Source of the DNA: Clostridia bacterium
GTDB lineage: Bacteria > Bacillota > Clostridia > Christensenellales > UBA1242
Direction of reading: 5' to 3'
NCBI GenBank assembly: GCA_017523305.1
Contig: JAFWWV010000142.1
Location: 1 to 51,499 of the forward strand
DNA length: 51,499 nucleotides
In this document: in pieces, positions 9,571 to 18,045 of the stretch
Numbering within the stretch: position 1 is the first letter of the stretch
How the letters are laid out: every line of letters begins with the position of its first letter
Notes under the pieces: generated by a model
The model's database searches: none
What the model saw: only the letters and a program-made list of their open reading frames with translations
What the model was told of the DNA's origin: nothing
Made by a program: the position numbers and the translations under genes

Positions 9571-9966
9571 ATGTATACAGAAAATGTTATTGATAGATTT
9601 ACAAACCCAAGAAACACAGGAATGATTAAAAATGCTGATGGTGTAGGTACTGTAGGAAATCCAACTTGTGGCGATATAATGAAAATATATTTAAAAGTTG
9701 AAAATGAAACTATTGTTGATGCTAAATTTAAAACTTTTGGTTGTGCTGCAGCTATTTCTTCTTCTGATGTTGCAATGGATTTAATTAAAGGTAAAACTAT
9801 TGAAGAAGCCTTAAAAGTAACAAATAAAGATGTTTTAAATGAATTAGGTGAACTTCCAGCTGTAAAAATTCATTGCTCAATTTTAGCTCAAGAAGGTATT
9901 CAAGCAGCAGTAGAAGATTATCGTAAAAAACAAATTAAAAAAGCTTTAAAAAGTATTAAAGATTAA
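9571..9966 (+). CDS. nifU: Fe-S cluster scaffold protein NifU/IscU
   Basis: The protein on which [2Fe-2S] clusters are assembled from sulfur donated by the cysteine desulfurase. It is 131 aa and matches IscU: three conserved cysteines at C33 (NPTCGD), C58 (KTFGCAAAISSSD) and C102 (KIHCSILA), plus the Asp after the first Cys. AGGAGAG precedes the ATG, 18 nt after the desulfurase gene. It is last in the operon, before a terminator. An intact scaffold gene next to an interrupted desulfurase is notable. Confidence 0.95.
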   Translation: MYTENVIDRFTNPRNTGMIKNADGVGTVGNPTCGDIMKIYLKVENETIVDAKFKTFGCAAAISSSDVAMDLIKGKTIEEALKVTNKDVLNELGELPAVKIHCSILAQEGIQAAVEDYRKKQIKKALKSIKD

Positions 9967-9995
9967 TATTCTTTAACCGTTATATTTACAAAAAA

Positions 9996-10027
9996 AATTG
10001 TGCAAAACTATTGCATAATTTTTTTTT
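9996..10027 (+). terminator. Terminator of the iscR-nifS-nifU operon
   Basis: AATTGTGCAA pairs with TTGCATAATT across a 5-nt loop (one G-T pair), then a run of T. The 3' arm also contains the -35 of the following promoter. Confidence 0.85.
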
Positions 10028-10039
10028 GTATGTTATACT
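10011..10039 (+). promoter_or_regulatory. Promoter of rpsB-tsf
   Basis: TTGCAT (10011-10016), a 17-nt spacer and TATACT (10034-10039) with an extended TG one base upstream of the -10. The -35 lies within the terminator stem of the upstream operon. Confidence 0.65.
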
Positions 10040-10045
10040 CTCAAG

Positions 10046-10171
10046 GTTTAAAATTCGCACCTAGAATTTTTTCTTGTGCCTTTTTATAAAAAGGGTATTA
10101 GTAACAATAAAATTTTTTTTATATGTTACGAAATTTTAGGGAGGATTAACAAGAAGGAGGATTTATATTTT
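10046..10171 (+). promoter_or_regulatory. Structured 5' leader of rpsB
   Basis: The untranslated leader of about 125 nt contains several complementary segments: AAAATTC/GAATTTT around 10049-10069, the alternative GCAC/GTGC pair in the same stretch, and a longer hairpin GTAACA...TGTTAC (about 10101-10129). A strong AAGGAGG follows just before the start. S2 autoregulates rpsB in some bacteria by binding such a leader. That this is an S2-binding element is inference; I do not recognise a named class. Confidence 0.4.
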
Positions 10172-10963
10172 ATGCCAGTAATTTCAATGAAACAATTATT
10201 AGAGGCAGGGGTTCATTTTGGACATCAATCAAATAAATGGAACCCAAAGATGAAGAAGTACATCTTTACAACTAGAAATGATATTCATATCATTAACTTA
10301 GAAGATACTTCAGTTTTATGCGACAAAGCTTATTATTTTATAAGAGATATGGTTGCAAGTGGTAAAAACATTTTGTTCGTAGGAACAAAAAAACAAGCTC
10401 AAGAAGCTATTGAACAAGATGCAAAAAGATGCGGAATGTTCTACATTGTTAACCGTTGGTTAGGTGGTACACTTACTAACTTCAAAACAATCAAAACTAG
10501 AATTGCAAGACTTAACAAATTAAATCAAATGGAACAAGTTGGTGAATTTGATTTATTACCTAAAAAAGAAGTTGCACAACTTAAAAACGAAAAAGAAAAA
10601 CTTGAAAAATCTTTAGGTGGTATCAAAGATATGCCAGAACTTCCTGGTGTTATGTTTGTAGTTGACCCTAAAAAAGAACACATTGCTATTAAAGAAGCAC
10701 GTGCTTTAAATATTCCAGTTGTTGGTATTGTTGATACAAACTGTGATCCAGATGACGTAGACTATCCAATCCCAGCTAACGACGATGCTATTAGAGCAGT
10801 TAAATTAATTGTTAGTGCAATGGCTGATGCTGTTATTGAAGCAAAAGAAGGTGTTTCATTAAGAAATATTGAAGAAGTTGCTGAAGAAGGCGAAAATCAA
10901 AACATTAACATGGCAGAAGCTATTAACCAAGAAGCAACTGCACAACCAGACACAAATAAATAA
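10172..10963 (+). CDS. rpsB: 30S ribosomal protein S2
   Basis: Begins [32 protein letters not shown], the family N-terminus, at the ATG preceded by AGGAGG (10155-10160). The frame is open further upstream, but that part is leader, so the longer reading is rejected. Conserved segments are [35 protein letters not shown] and [22 protein letters not shown]. Length is 263 aa including a variable acidic C-terminal tail (about residues 230-263). It is in an operon with tsf, as in most bacteria. Confidence 0.97.
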   Translation: MPVISMKQLLEAGVHFGHQSNKWNPKMKKYIFTTRNDIHIINLEDTSVLCDKAYYFIRDMVASGKNILFVGTKKQAQEAIEQDAKRCGMFYIVNRWLGGTLTNFKTIKTRIARLNKLNQMEQVGEFDLLPKKEVAQLKNEKEKLEKSLGGIKDMPELPGVMFVVDPKKEHIAIKEARALNIPVVGIVDTNCDPDDVDYPIPANDDAIRAVKLIVSAMADAVIEAKEGVSLRNIEEVAEEGENQNINMAEAINQEATAQPDTNK

Positions 10964-11017
10964 TCAACTTGAATTATAAAACAAAATAAATAAACAAAAT
11001 TTAAGGAGAAAATAAAA

Positions 11018-11668
11018 ATGATTAATGCTAGTGATATTAAAGAATTAAGAGCAAAAACTGGTGCTGGTATTCAAGATTGTCAAAAAGCTCTTGTAGCAAG
11101 TGATGGAGATATGGAAAAAGCTGTTGCTTTTTTAAGAGAAAAAGGCATTGCTTCAGTTGCTAAAAAAGCTTCAAGAATTGCAGGTGAAGGTGTTGTTGGT
11201 AGTTATATTCACATGGGCGGAAAAATTGGTGTTCTTGTAGAAATTAACTGTGAAACAGACTTCGTTGCTAAAGGCGAAGACTTTGCTGCTTTAGTAAAAG
11301 ACGTTGCAATGCATATTGCAGCTGCTAAACCTGAATTTGTTAAAGTAGAAGATGTTCCACAAGAAAACATCGAAAAAGAAAGAGAAATTTTAATTGCTCA
11401 AGCTAAAAACGAAGGCAAACCACAAAATATTGCTGAAAAAATGGTTGAAGGTCGTATTAAAAAATACTATAAAGAAGTATGCTTAATGGAACAAGAATTT
11501 GTTAAAGACCCATCAAAAACTATTGCTGATTTAATTACAGAAGCAACATTAAAAATTGGTGAAAAAATTTCTATTAGAAGATTTACTCGTTATGAAATGG
11601 GTGAAGGCTTAGAAAAAAGGAAAGATGACTTCGCAGAAGAAGTTATGAGCCAAGTAAACGGTAAATAA
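11018..11668 (+). CDS. tsf: Translation elongation factor Ts
   Basis: GDP/GTP exchange factor for EF-Tu. The N-terminal UBA-like domain ([42 protein letters not shown]) and the core signature [14 protein letters not shown] are clear. It is 216 aa, a short form lacking much of the C-terminal coiled-coil region of the E. coli protein (283 aa); such short forms are common in Clostridia and cyanobacteria. It lies 54 nt after rpsB and before a terminator. Confidence 0.96.
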   Translation: MINASDIKELRAKTGAGIQDCQKALVASDGDMEKAVAFLREKGIASVAKKASRIAGEGVVGSYIHMGGKIGVLVEINCETDFVAKGEDFAALVKDVAMHIAAAKPEFVKVEDVPQENIEKEREILIAQAKNEGKPQNIAEKMVEGRIKKYYKEVCLMEQEFVKDPSKTIADLITEATLKIGEKISIRRFTRYEMGEGLEKRKDDFAEEVMSQVNGK

Positions 11669-11690
11669 TTTACTAAATAAAAAATAAAGG

Positions 11691-11732
11691 AGAGGCATAT
11701 ATAAGTATTTTTACTTTTTATGTCTCTTTTTT
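11691..11732 (+). terminator. Terminator of rpsB-tsf
   Basis: AGAGGCATA pairs with TATGTCTCT (one G-T), followed by TTTTTT. Confidence 0.85.
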
Positions 11733-11831
11733 AAAGTGGTTTTTTCATAATTAAAAAATGCTTTTATTTTTTTATTGTATGTGCTAGAATATTATTGTTA
11801 ATAATTAGTTTAAATTGTTAGAGGTTAACAA

Positions 11832-12245
11832 ATGCGTAAAATGGCTTTAGATTATGGGGAAGTAAGAATAGGCATTGCTTTTAGTGATATTTTAAACATC
11901 ATCGCAAATGGTTATGAAACTTATACCCGTAAAAATTTAGAAGCAGACTTAGATTATCTTAATAAATTAGTAAAAGAAAAAGAAGTCGACACAATTGTTT
12001 TAGGTTTACCAATTAATATGGATGGAACTGAAGGTGAGAGAGCAATTGCTACACGTCAATTTGGAGATTTACTAGCAAATAAAACTGGTTTAGTTGTAAA
12101 ATATTTAGACGAAAGATTAACAAGTGCTTCAGCTGAAAGAATGCTTATTGAAGCAGATATGAGACGCGAAAAAAGAAAACAAGTAATTGATAAAATTTCG
12201 GCTACAATAATTTTGCAAAATTATTTAGATATATACTCAAAATAA
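11832..12245 (+). CDS. ruvX: RuvX/YqgF-type RNase H-fold nuclease
   Basis: 137 aa, the YqgF family size. Motifs are an N-terminal ALDYGEVRIGIAFSD with the first catalytic Asp, VLGLPINMDGTEGERA, and YLDERLTSASAERMLIEADMRREKRKQVIDKISATIILQNYLD with the acidic DE. Family members take part in pre-16S rRNA 5' maturation and Holliday-junction processing. AGAGGT precedes the ATG. It is paired with a DUF1292 gene 14 nt downstream, as ruvX and yrzB are in Bacillus. Confidence 0.94.
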   Translation: MRKMALDYGEVRIGIAFSDILNIIANGYETYTRKNLEADLDYLNKLVKEKEVDTIVLGLPINMDGTEGERAIATRQFGDLLANKTGLVVKYLDERLTSASAERMLIEADMRREKRKQVIDKISATIILQNYLDIYSK

Positions 12246-12259
12246 AGGAGAATATTAAA

Positions 12260-12625
12260 ATGAGTGAAGAAGTAAAACAAGAAGAAATTAAAAATCCAAT
12301 TGATTGTTTATTTGATGAAGATAATAACGATCCTATAGTTTTATTTAACGAAAAAGGTGAAAAAGTTGAATTTGAACAAATTGCTATTATTCCTGTAGAA
12401 GAAAGAATTTTTGCAATTTTAAAACCAACTGAAAATATGGAAGGTATCGGCGAAGACGAAGCTTTAGTTTTTGAAGTTGTTGAACCAGAAAACGAAGAGG
12501 AAGAAGAATATTTAAATCTTGTTTCTGACATTGAAATAATTGATAAAGTATTTGACGTTTATAATAAATTGATGGACGAAGAAGAAAAGAAACAAAAAAT
12601 TGACAAAAAAACTAAAAAAGATTAA
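12260..12625 (+). CDS. DUF1292 (YrzB-like) protein
   Basis: A 121-aa, very acidic protein with the DUF1292 core NDPIVLFNEKGEKVEFEQIAIIPVEERIFAILKP followed by DEALVFEVVEPENEEEEEYLNLVSDIEIIDKVFDVYNKL. The function of the family is unknown. Its conserved place directly after ruvX is the main context clue. It has no membrane segments or signal peptide. The C-terminus is Lys-rich. Confidence 0.9.
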   Translation: MSEEVKQEEIKNPIDCLFDEDNNDPIVLFNEKGEKVEFEQIAIIPVEERIFAILKPTENMEGIGEDEALVFEVVEPENEEEEEYLNLVSDIEIIDKVFDVYNKLMDEEEKKQKIDKKTKKD

Positions 12626-12654
12626 TAGTTTTTAAATCTATTTAAATAAACTTT

Positions 12655-12692
12655 AAAAGTAATAAAGCTTAAAAATAGGCTTTATTGCTTTT
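12655..12692 (+). terminator. Terminator of ruvX-DUF1292
   Basis: A 14-bp stem, AAAAGTAATAAAGC paired with GCTTTATTGCTTTT (one mismatch), with a 10-nt loop; the trailing T-tract is modest. Confidence 0.75.
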
Positions 12693-12738
12693 ATTGTTAT
12701 TAATGTGTTACTTATTTTAAAAAAGGATATTTATAGAT

Positions 12739-14211
12739 ATGGATGAAAAAGTGCAAAATTTATCAAGCGAAATTGATATTAGAAAGGAAAAAGTTAAAAA
12801 ATTAAAAGAACAAGGTGTTATTCCTTATGTAGAAAAATTTGATAGAACATGCACTCTTAAAGAAGCAAAAACAATGGAAGATGGCCAAAAGGTAAGTGTT
12901 TGCGGCAGAATTACATTTAGAAGAATTATGGGTAAACTTAGCTTTTTTGCCATTGAAGATATTAATGCAAGATTACAAATTAGTATTGGTAGAAACGAAA
13001 TTGATGAAGAAACATATGCTTTCTTTAAGTCAATGGTTGATACTGGAGACTTTGTAGGTGTAAGTGGTGAATTATATACTACACACACAGGAGAAAAAAC
13101 TGTAAGAACTCTTGAATTTAAATTACTTTCAAAAGCAATTTTGCCTTTACCAGAAAAATTCCATGGTTTAGCAAATCAAGACCAAAGATATCGTGAAAGA
13201 TGTATGGATCTTGTAAGTAATGAAGAAAGCAGAAAAGTTTTCTTGGCAAGAAGTAAATTTTTATCTTTCATGAGAAGATACTTAGAAGATAATGGTTTCT
13301 TAGAAGTAGAAACACCTATTTTACAAGGTGCAGTTTGTGGTGCTAGTGCAAAACCTTTCTTTACAAAACACAATGCTTTAAACAAAATATGCAACTTAAG
13401 AATTGCTCCAGAAGTATATTTAAAGCAAGTTATTGCTGGTGGTTTTGATAAAGTTTTTGAAGTTGCTAAATGTTTTAGAAACGAAGGTATGGACCCAAGC
13501 CATTTACAAGAATTTACTATGGTTGAATGGTATGCTTCTTATTGGAATTTTGAAGATAATATTACTTTCTTTACTAATTTTATAAGAGCTGCTATTAAAG
13601 AATTAAATGATGGTAATCTTGTTTTAAAATTTAAAGATAATGAATTAGATTTTTCTAAAGATTTTGAAAGAATTAATTATACTGAAAGAGTTAACGAAAT
13701 TCTTGGTTTTAACGTTTTAGAATATACAGATGTTAAAGAATTGAAAGATAAAGTTGCTGAAACTAAATTGTTTAATATGGATGAATTTGAACAATGTAAA
13801 ACAGTTGGTGGTGTAATTGATTTAGTTTATAAGAGAAAAATTAGAGAAAACATTGTACAACCAACAATTCTTTACAATTATCCTGCATGCTTAGTTCCTC
13901 TTGCAAGAAGAAATGATGCAGATAATCGTCTTATTGATATGTTCCAAGTTTTAGTTTGTGGCGATGAAATATGTAAAGCTTATTCAGAACTTGTAGATCC
14001 AATCGTTCAAAGAGAAGCTTTAGAAGAACAAGCTAACGCAAGAAAACAAGGTGACGATGAAGCTATGGAATTAGACGAAGACTTTTTAACTGCTATGGAG
14101 CATGGTATGCCTCCAATTTCAGGTTTAGGCTTTGGTGTTGATAGATTAATGTGTTTATTAACAAATCAAGAGTCTGTAAGAGATGTTGTTTTATTCCCAT
14201 TAATGAAATAA
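12739..14211 (+). CDS. lysS: Lysyl-tRNA synthetase, class II
   Basis: 490 aa. The N-terminal OB-fold anticodon domain is about residues 50-155 (KVSVCGRITFRRIMGKLSFFAIEDINARLQI). The class II catalytic core follows: motif 1 near residue 175, motif 2 FEVAKCFRNEGMDPSHLQEFTMVEWY, and motif 3 GLGFGVDRLMCLL near the end. The motif 2 loop (MDPSHLQEFTMVEWYASYW) differs from the common form GIDxxHNPEFTMLELY, so this is a divergent LysRS subgroup. The OB domain and the full core argue against a stand-alone EF-P lysyltransferase. Terminators before and after suggest a single-gene unit. Confidence 0.94.
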   Translation: MDEKVQNLSSEIDIRKEKVKKLKEQGVIPYVEKFDRTCTLKEAKTMEDGQKVSVCGRITFRRIMGKLSFFAIEDINARLQISIGRNEIDEETYAFFKSMVDTGDFVGVSGELYTTHTGEKTVRTLEFKLLSKAILPLPEKFHGLANQDQRYRERCMDLVSNEESRKVFLARSKFLSFMRRYLEDNGFLEVETPILQGAVCGASAKPFFTKHNALNKICNLRIAPEVYLKQVIAGGFDKVFEVAKCFRNEGMDPSHLQEFTMVEWYASYWNFEDNITFFTNFIRAAIKELNDGNLVLKFKDNELDFSKDFERINYTERVNEILGFNVLEYTDVKELKDKVAETKLFNMDEFEQCKTVGGVIDLVYKRKIRENIVQPTILYNYPACLVPLARRNDADNRLIDMFQVLVCGDEICKAYSELVDPIVQREALEEQANARKQGDDEAMELDEDFLTAMEHGMPPISGLGFGVDRLMCLLTNQESVRDVVLFPLMK

Positions 14212-14223
14212 ATTAATAAAATA

Positions 14224-14260
14224 AAAAAAGAGTAACAAAGTTTTTGTTGCTCTTTTTTTT
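14224..14260 (+). terminator. Terminator of lysS
   Basis: AAAGAGTAACAAA pairs with TTTGTTGCTCTTT (one mismatch), followed by eight T. Confidence 0.9.
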
Positions 14261-14369
14261 ATAAAAGATTCTTTTTATATAATATTTTCTATAAATTTAC
14301 AATTTTAATTTTATTTAAAAAAGAGTATTAAAATTTTTAATGCACAAAATATTTTTAGGATTTTTATTT

Positions 14370-15119
14370 ATGTGGGAATATTCAATAACTTTTGAAGATG
14401 AAAAATCTTCTGAATTTTTTAAAAAAGAATTAAATAAGATTATAAAAAAGCATAATGGAATTATAACTGGATTATATTCTTTAAATTGCTATAAAATATT
14501 AATAGCTGTACCGATTATAGAAAGATTTAAAATTCATAATATAATAAAAGAAAAAATTGCAGAATCAATCTTACTTTTTTTTAAAAAGAAATTTATTTTA
14601 TCTGGATTAGATTTTGAAATTAATAAAACAATTGAAATGTCAGTTTTTATAAAATCCTTAATTGTTTTTGATAGTGATATTGATAAAGAAATAATAATCG
14701 AAAGACTAAAATTTGATAATAAGTTAATAGTTAATTCTTTTTTAAATTTTAAATTAGGTTTTTTAAAGCACAAGTGGAAAGAATTAATTTCGCTAGCAAA
14801 TGACAATGCTATGTATTTATTATCTAGAGATTCGTTTTTAGAATTAATAAAATTTTTAATTAGTAATTTAGAAAATAGGCAATATGTTGTAAATATATTT
14901 TCTAAAGAAAATTGTTATTTATTATGTGATGTAGAAGGAAATAGTATAAAAGATTTTTTATTAGAAAAAAATATAATTTACGATGATAGTTCTCTATTAA
15001 CATCTTTGGTTGCTTTAAATCCACAGAAAATAATAATACATTGTAATAGTTTTATAAAAGATCGATTGCTAAAAAATCTATATGAATTTTTTTCAAATAG
15101 GATTGAAATAAAAAAATAA
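14370..15119 (+). CDS. ytxC: Putative sporulation protein YtxC
   Basis: A divergent 249-aa protein whose C-terminal half matches the YtxC pattern: RDSFLELIKFLISNLENRQYVVNIFSKENCYLLCDVEGNSIKDF...LLTSLVALNPQKIIIH. The position directly upstream of thrS is that of ytxC in Bacillus. The role of YtxC in sporulation is not well defined. An in-frame ATG at 14340 lacks a ribosome binding site, while the ATG at 14370 has AGGA 9 nt upstream and gives MWEYSITF, so I chose it. No signal peptide or convincing membrane segment. Identification rests on weak similarity plus synteny. Confidence 0.65.
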   Translation: MWEYSITFEDEKSSEFFKKELNKIIKKHNGIITGLYSLNCYKILIAVPIIERFKIHNIIKEKIAESILLFFKKKFILSGLDFEINKTIEMSVFIKSLIVFDSDIDKEIIIERLKFDNKLIVNSFLNFKLGFLKHKWKELISLANDNAMYLLSRDSFLELIKFLISNLENRQYVVNIFSKENCYLLCDVEGNSIKDFLLEKNIIYDDSSLLTSLVALNPQKIIIHCNSFIKDRLLKNLYEFFSNRIEIKK

Positions 15120-15120
15120 A

Positions 15121-15149
15121 TTGACAAAAAAAGTTAAGTGATATATTAT
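15121..15149 (+). promoter_or_regulatory. Promoter of the thrS T-box transcript
   Basis: TTGACA (15121-15126), a 17-nt spacer and TATTAT (15144-15149). It starts immediately after the ytxC stop codon. Confidence 0.8.
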
Positions 15150-15154
15150 TTATT

Positions 15155-15413
15155 ATGTAATCATAGTAAAACATAAGACAAGTAGCTTGAAATTTGGCTT
15201 TACCAGAGAAGGCAACATTTTGGTGGAAGTTGCGTAAAAGATCATTTTCAAAGTGAAACCACTTTTGCTCTATGCTTTTTTATTTAAAGTTTAAAGTAAA
15301 AAAACTTTTAAAAGTGGTTAATTTAAAAAATTAACAATAAAGGTGGAACCACGGAAAGTATATATAAGTATTTTTCGTCCTTTGGCAAATTTTGTTGTCA
15401 AAGGGCTTTTTTT
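15155..15413 (+). promoter_or_regulatory. T-box riboswitch (threonine), thrS leader
   Basis: The leader, about 260 nt, carries T-box hallmarks. Stem I has AGAGA (15206-15210) and GGTGGAAG in the distal loop region. The specifier region reads GAA-ACC-ACTTTTG with ACC at 15258-15260, a threonine codon. The antiterminator T-box core AGGTGGAACCACGG is at 15341-15354. A terminator hairpin at 15378-15413 (CCTTTGGCAA paired with TTGTCAAAGG, then T7) ends the element. Uncharged tRNA-Thr is expected to pair with the specifier and T-box to allow read-through into thrS. Confidence 0.92.
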
Positions 15414-15468
15414 ATTTAAAAAGAGTCTAAGACAATCAATTATGTTAAAAAATGGGAGAAAAGAAAAA

Positions 15469-17226
15469 ATGGAAGAAAAAGAATTAGAAATGCTAAGACA
15501 TAGTTGTAGTCACGTTTTAGCAAAGGCAGTAAACAAAATTTTTGCAGATGCAAAAAATGCTATTGGACCAGCAATTGAAGATGGTTTTTATTACGATTTT
15601 GACATTAAAGAAAGTATTACACCTGAATTTTTTGGAAAAATTGAAAAAGAAATGAAAAAAATCATTGCTCAAAACCAAGAGTTCAAAAAAGTTGTTGTAT
15701 CAAGGCAACAAGCTTTAGAAATGTTTCACGACAACATTTTTAAACTTGATCTTATTACAAATTTACCTGAAGATGAAGAAGTTTCTTTATATTATTTAGG
15801 TGAAGATTGGTATGATTTATGTCGTGGTCCACACGTTGCAAGTACTAAAGAATTAAGAAATTTTGCTTTTAAAATTAATAGAGTAAGTGGTGCTTATTGG
15901 AGAGGCGACGAAAAAAACAAAATGCTTCAAAGGGTTTATGTTTACGGTTTTGAAAATGATGAAGCTTTAAAAGAACACATTGCAAAAATTGAAGATGCTT
16001 TAAAAAGAGATCACAATAAGCTTGGAAGAGAACTTGAATTATTTACAACTGTTGATTCTGTTGGTCAAGGTTTACCACTTTTATTACCAAAAGGTGCTAA
16101 GATAGTTCAACTTTTACAAAGATTTGTTGAAGATGAAGAAGAAAAAAGAGGTTGGCAATTAACAAAAACTCCTTTAATGGCAAAAAGTGATTTGTATAAA
16201 ATTTCTGGTCACTGGGATCATTACAAAGAAGGAATGTTTGTTTTAGGCGACGAAGAAAAAGATAGAGAAGTTTTTGCTTTAAGACCAATGACTTGTCCTT
16301 TCCAATATCAAGCATATTTAAATAAATCAAGATCATATAAAGATTTACCTATTAGATATGATGAAACTTCAACACTTTTTAGAAATGAATCAAGTGGTGA
16401 AATGCATGGTTTAATTAGGGTAAGACAATTTACAATTTCTGAAGGCCACTTAATGTGTACTCCTGAACAATTAGAAGACGAATTTAAAGGTTGTTTAGAG
16501 TTATGTATTTATATGTTAAAAACTTTAGGTTTATATGAAGATGCTTCATATAGATTCTCACAATGGGATCCAGAAAATAGAGAAAAATATATAGGTACAG
16601 AAGAACAATGGAATGAAGCTCAATCAATTATGGGTAAAATATTAGATAATTTAGCTATTCCTTATAAAATAGGTATTGGTGAAGCTGCTTTCTATGGTCC
16701 TAAACTTGATATTCAAATCAAAAACGTTTGGGGTAAAGAAGATACTTTAATTACAATTCAAATTGACCAAATGTTAGCAGAAAAATTTGGTATGGAATAT
16801 ACAGATAAAGATGGTTTAAAAAAGAGACCATATATTATTCACAGAACAAGTATTGGTTGCTATGAAAGAACTCTTGCTTATTTAATTGAAAAATATGCAG
16901 GCGCATTCCCACTTTGGTTAGCACCAGTTCAACTTAAAATTTTAAATATTAATGATAATGTTCTTGATTATGCAAACGATGTTTACAAAAAATTAAGAGA
17001 AAATGGTTTTAGAGTTGAACTTGATGATAGAAATGAAAAAGTAGGAAAGAAAATTAGGGAAGCTCAATTACAAAAAGTTCCATATATGATTGTTTTAGGT
17101 GAACAAGAAAAAGAAAATAATACAATTTGTGTTAGAAGTCGTACTCAAGGTGATTTAGGTTCACAAAATTTAGACGATTTTATAAAAGAACTTATTATTG
17201 AAAGAGAAACTAAGAAAAGATTTTAA
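15469..17226 (+). CDS. thrS: Threonyl-tRNA synthetase, TGS-less form
   Basis: The protein starts MEEKELEMLRHSCSHVLAKAVNKIF, so it begins at the editing (tRNA-SAD) domain and has no N-terminal TGS domain; 585 aa against about 640 in E. coli. The start at 15469 has GGGAG 10 nt upstream, and the open frame before it is T-box leader. Zinc ligands are kept: Cys in MTCPF, His in SEGHLMC and His in YIIHRTSIG. Motif 2 reads IRVRQFTISEGHLM in place of the common VRQFTQDDAHIF. The C-terminal anticodon-binding domain (LAPVQLKILNIND...VGKKIREAQLQKVPYMIVLGEQE) is present. Controlled by the T-box upstream. Confidence 0.94.
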   Translation: MEEKELEMLRHSCSHVLAKAVNKIFADAKNAIGPAIEDGFYYDFDIKESITPEFFGKIEKEMKKIIAQNQEFKKVVVSRQQALEMFHDNIFKLDLITNLPEDEEVSLYYLGEDWYDLCRGPHVASTKELRNFAFKINRVSGAYWRGDEKNKMLQRVYVYGFENDEALKEHIAKIEDALKRDHNKLGRELELFTTVDSVGQGLPLLLPKGAKIVQLLQRFVEDEEEKRGWQLTKTPLMAKSDLYKISGHWDHYKEGMFVLGDEEKDREVFALRPMTCPFQYQAYLNKSRSYKDLPIRYDETSTLFRNESSGEMHGLIRVRQFTISEGHLMCTPEQLEDEFKGCLELCIYMLKTLGLYEDASYRFSQWDPENREKYIGTEEQWNEAQSIMGKILDNLAIPYKIGIGEAAFYGPKLDIQIKNVWGKEDTLITIQIDQMLAEKFGMEYTDKDGLKKRPYIIHRTSIGCYERTLAYLIEKYAGAFPLWLAPVQLKILNINDNVLDYANDVYKKLRENGFRVELDDRNEKVGKKIREAQLQKVPYMIVLGEQEKENNTICVRSRTQGDLGSQNLDDFIKELIIERETKKRF

Positions 17227-17231
17227 AAAAT

Positions 17232-17268
17232 AAAAAGAGAGTTAAAATTTTAACTCTCTTTTTTTTTG
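17232..17268 (+). terminator. Terminator of thrS
   Basis: A perfect stem, AAAAAGAGAGTTAAAA paired with TTTTAACTCTCTTTTT, is followed by a T-tract. Confidence 0.92.
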
Positions 17269-17309
17269 ATCTATAACAAAATTTATCAAAATATATTAAT
17301 AAAAAAACA

Positions 17310-17338
17310 TTGACAAAAGGGTATGGGTATGTTATTAT
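17310..17338 (+). promoter_or_regulatory. Promoter of infC-rpmI-rplT
   Basis: TTGACA (17310-17315), a 17-nt spacer and TATTAT (17333-17338) with an extended TG upstream of the -10. This is one of the strongest promoters in the window, as expected for ribosomal genes. Confidence 0.85.
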
Positions 17339-17344
17339 TAATGC

Positions 17345-17499
17345 GTTCAAAGAAGAAGTTACCACTTCTCACCTTTTTAAGTATTACTTAATTGGTTGTT
17401 AGCGATTATATTTTTATGATTGTTATAGTGGGCTTTTTTGGGCTCATTTTTTTATTTTATATAGATAAAATGAGTTTAGTAGTTTAAATTATTTATAGT
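17345..17499 (+). promoter_or_regulatory. infC leader, probable L20-type autoregulatory element
   Basis: The leader, about 160 nt, contains AGAAGT/ACTTCT (17354-17371), then TGGGCTTTTTTGGGCTC (about 17429-17445), and a stem CTCATTTT paired with AAAATGAG (about 17443-17474). In Bacillus, L20 binds the infC leader and causes premature termination. Position and structure fit such an element. Assignment to the L20 leader class is by position and general appearance, not a verified match. Confidence 0.55.
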
Positions 17500-17514
17500 G
17501 GGAGGTATTTTACT

Positions 17515-18027
17515 ATTAAAAATCAACTTTTAAACGAAGAAATCAATTTGCCTAAAGTTAGACTTATTGGTACAAACAATGAGCAATTAGGCATTATGTC
17601 AAGCAAAGAGGCACTTGCTATTGCTGAAGAACAAAACTTAGATTTAGTTTTGATGTCACCAAATGCAGAGCCACCAGTTTGCAAAATTATTGATTATGGC
17701 AAATTTAAATTTGACCAAGCAAAAAAATTGAAAGAACAAAGAAAAGCTCAAAAAACAGTTGAAATAAAAGAAATTCAACTTTCAATGACAATTGAAAAAC
17801 ATGACATTGATGTAAAAGCAAAACATGCTCAAAAGTTCTTATCTAACGGAGACAAAGTTAAAGTTACAATAAGAATGAAAGGTCGTCAACAAGCAAGACC
17901 TGAAATGGGTATTGAAGTTATGAACACATTTTTTGAAGTTATCAAAGATTTCGGTGTAATTGAAAAAGCACCTGAAATTATGGGAAGAAACATTTTTATG
18001 ATTTTAGCCCCAATAAAAACAAAATAA
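17515..18027 (+). CDS. infC: Translation initiation factor IF-3, AUU start
   Basis: IF3 keeps ribosomal subunits apart and checks the initiation codon. The conserved N-terminus (NQLLNEEINLPKVRLIG) begins directly after ATT at 17515-17517, and GGGAGG lies at 17500-17505, 9 nt upstream. No ATG, GTG or TTG fits; the TTG at 17548 would delete a conserved segment. An AUU start is the known device by which IF3 represses its own translation. Further landmarks are YGKFKFDQAKKLKEQRKAQK and KEIQLSMTIEKHDIDVKAKHAQKFL. Length is 170 aa. It is first of the infC-rpmI-rplT operon. Confidence 0.95.
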   Translation: MKNQLLNEEINLPKVRLIGTNNEQLGIMSSKEALAIAEEQNLDLVLMSPNAEPPVCKIIDYGKFKFDQAKKLKEQRKAQKTVEIKEIQLSMTIEKHDIDVKAKHAQKFLSNGDKVKVTIRMKGRQQARPEMGIEVMNTFFEVIKDFGVIEKAPEIMGRNIFMILAPIKTK

Positions 18028-18045
18028 TTAAGGAGAAATATTTTT

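Noticed and set aside
10076..10171. A 32-residue N-terminal extension of S2
   Set aside because: The frame is open but non-conserved, overlaps the structured leader, and the strong AGGAGG serves the ATG at 10172.
15300..15413. A plain terminator or small gene upstream of thrS
   Set aside because: The hairpin is preceded by the T-box core and specifier region, so it is the regulated terminator of a T-box.
15343..15468. An N-terminal extension of ThrRS starting in the T-box
   Set aside because: This stretch is the antiterminator/terminator of the riboswitch; the start at 15469 has its own ribosome binding site.
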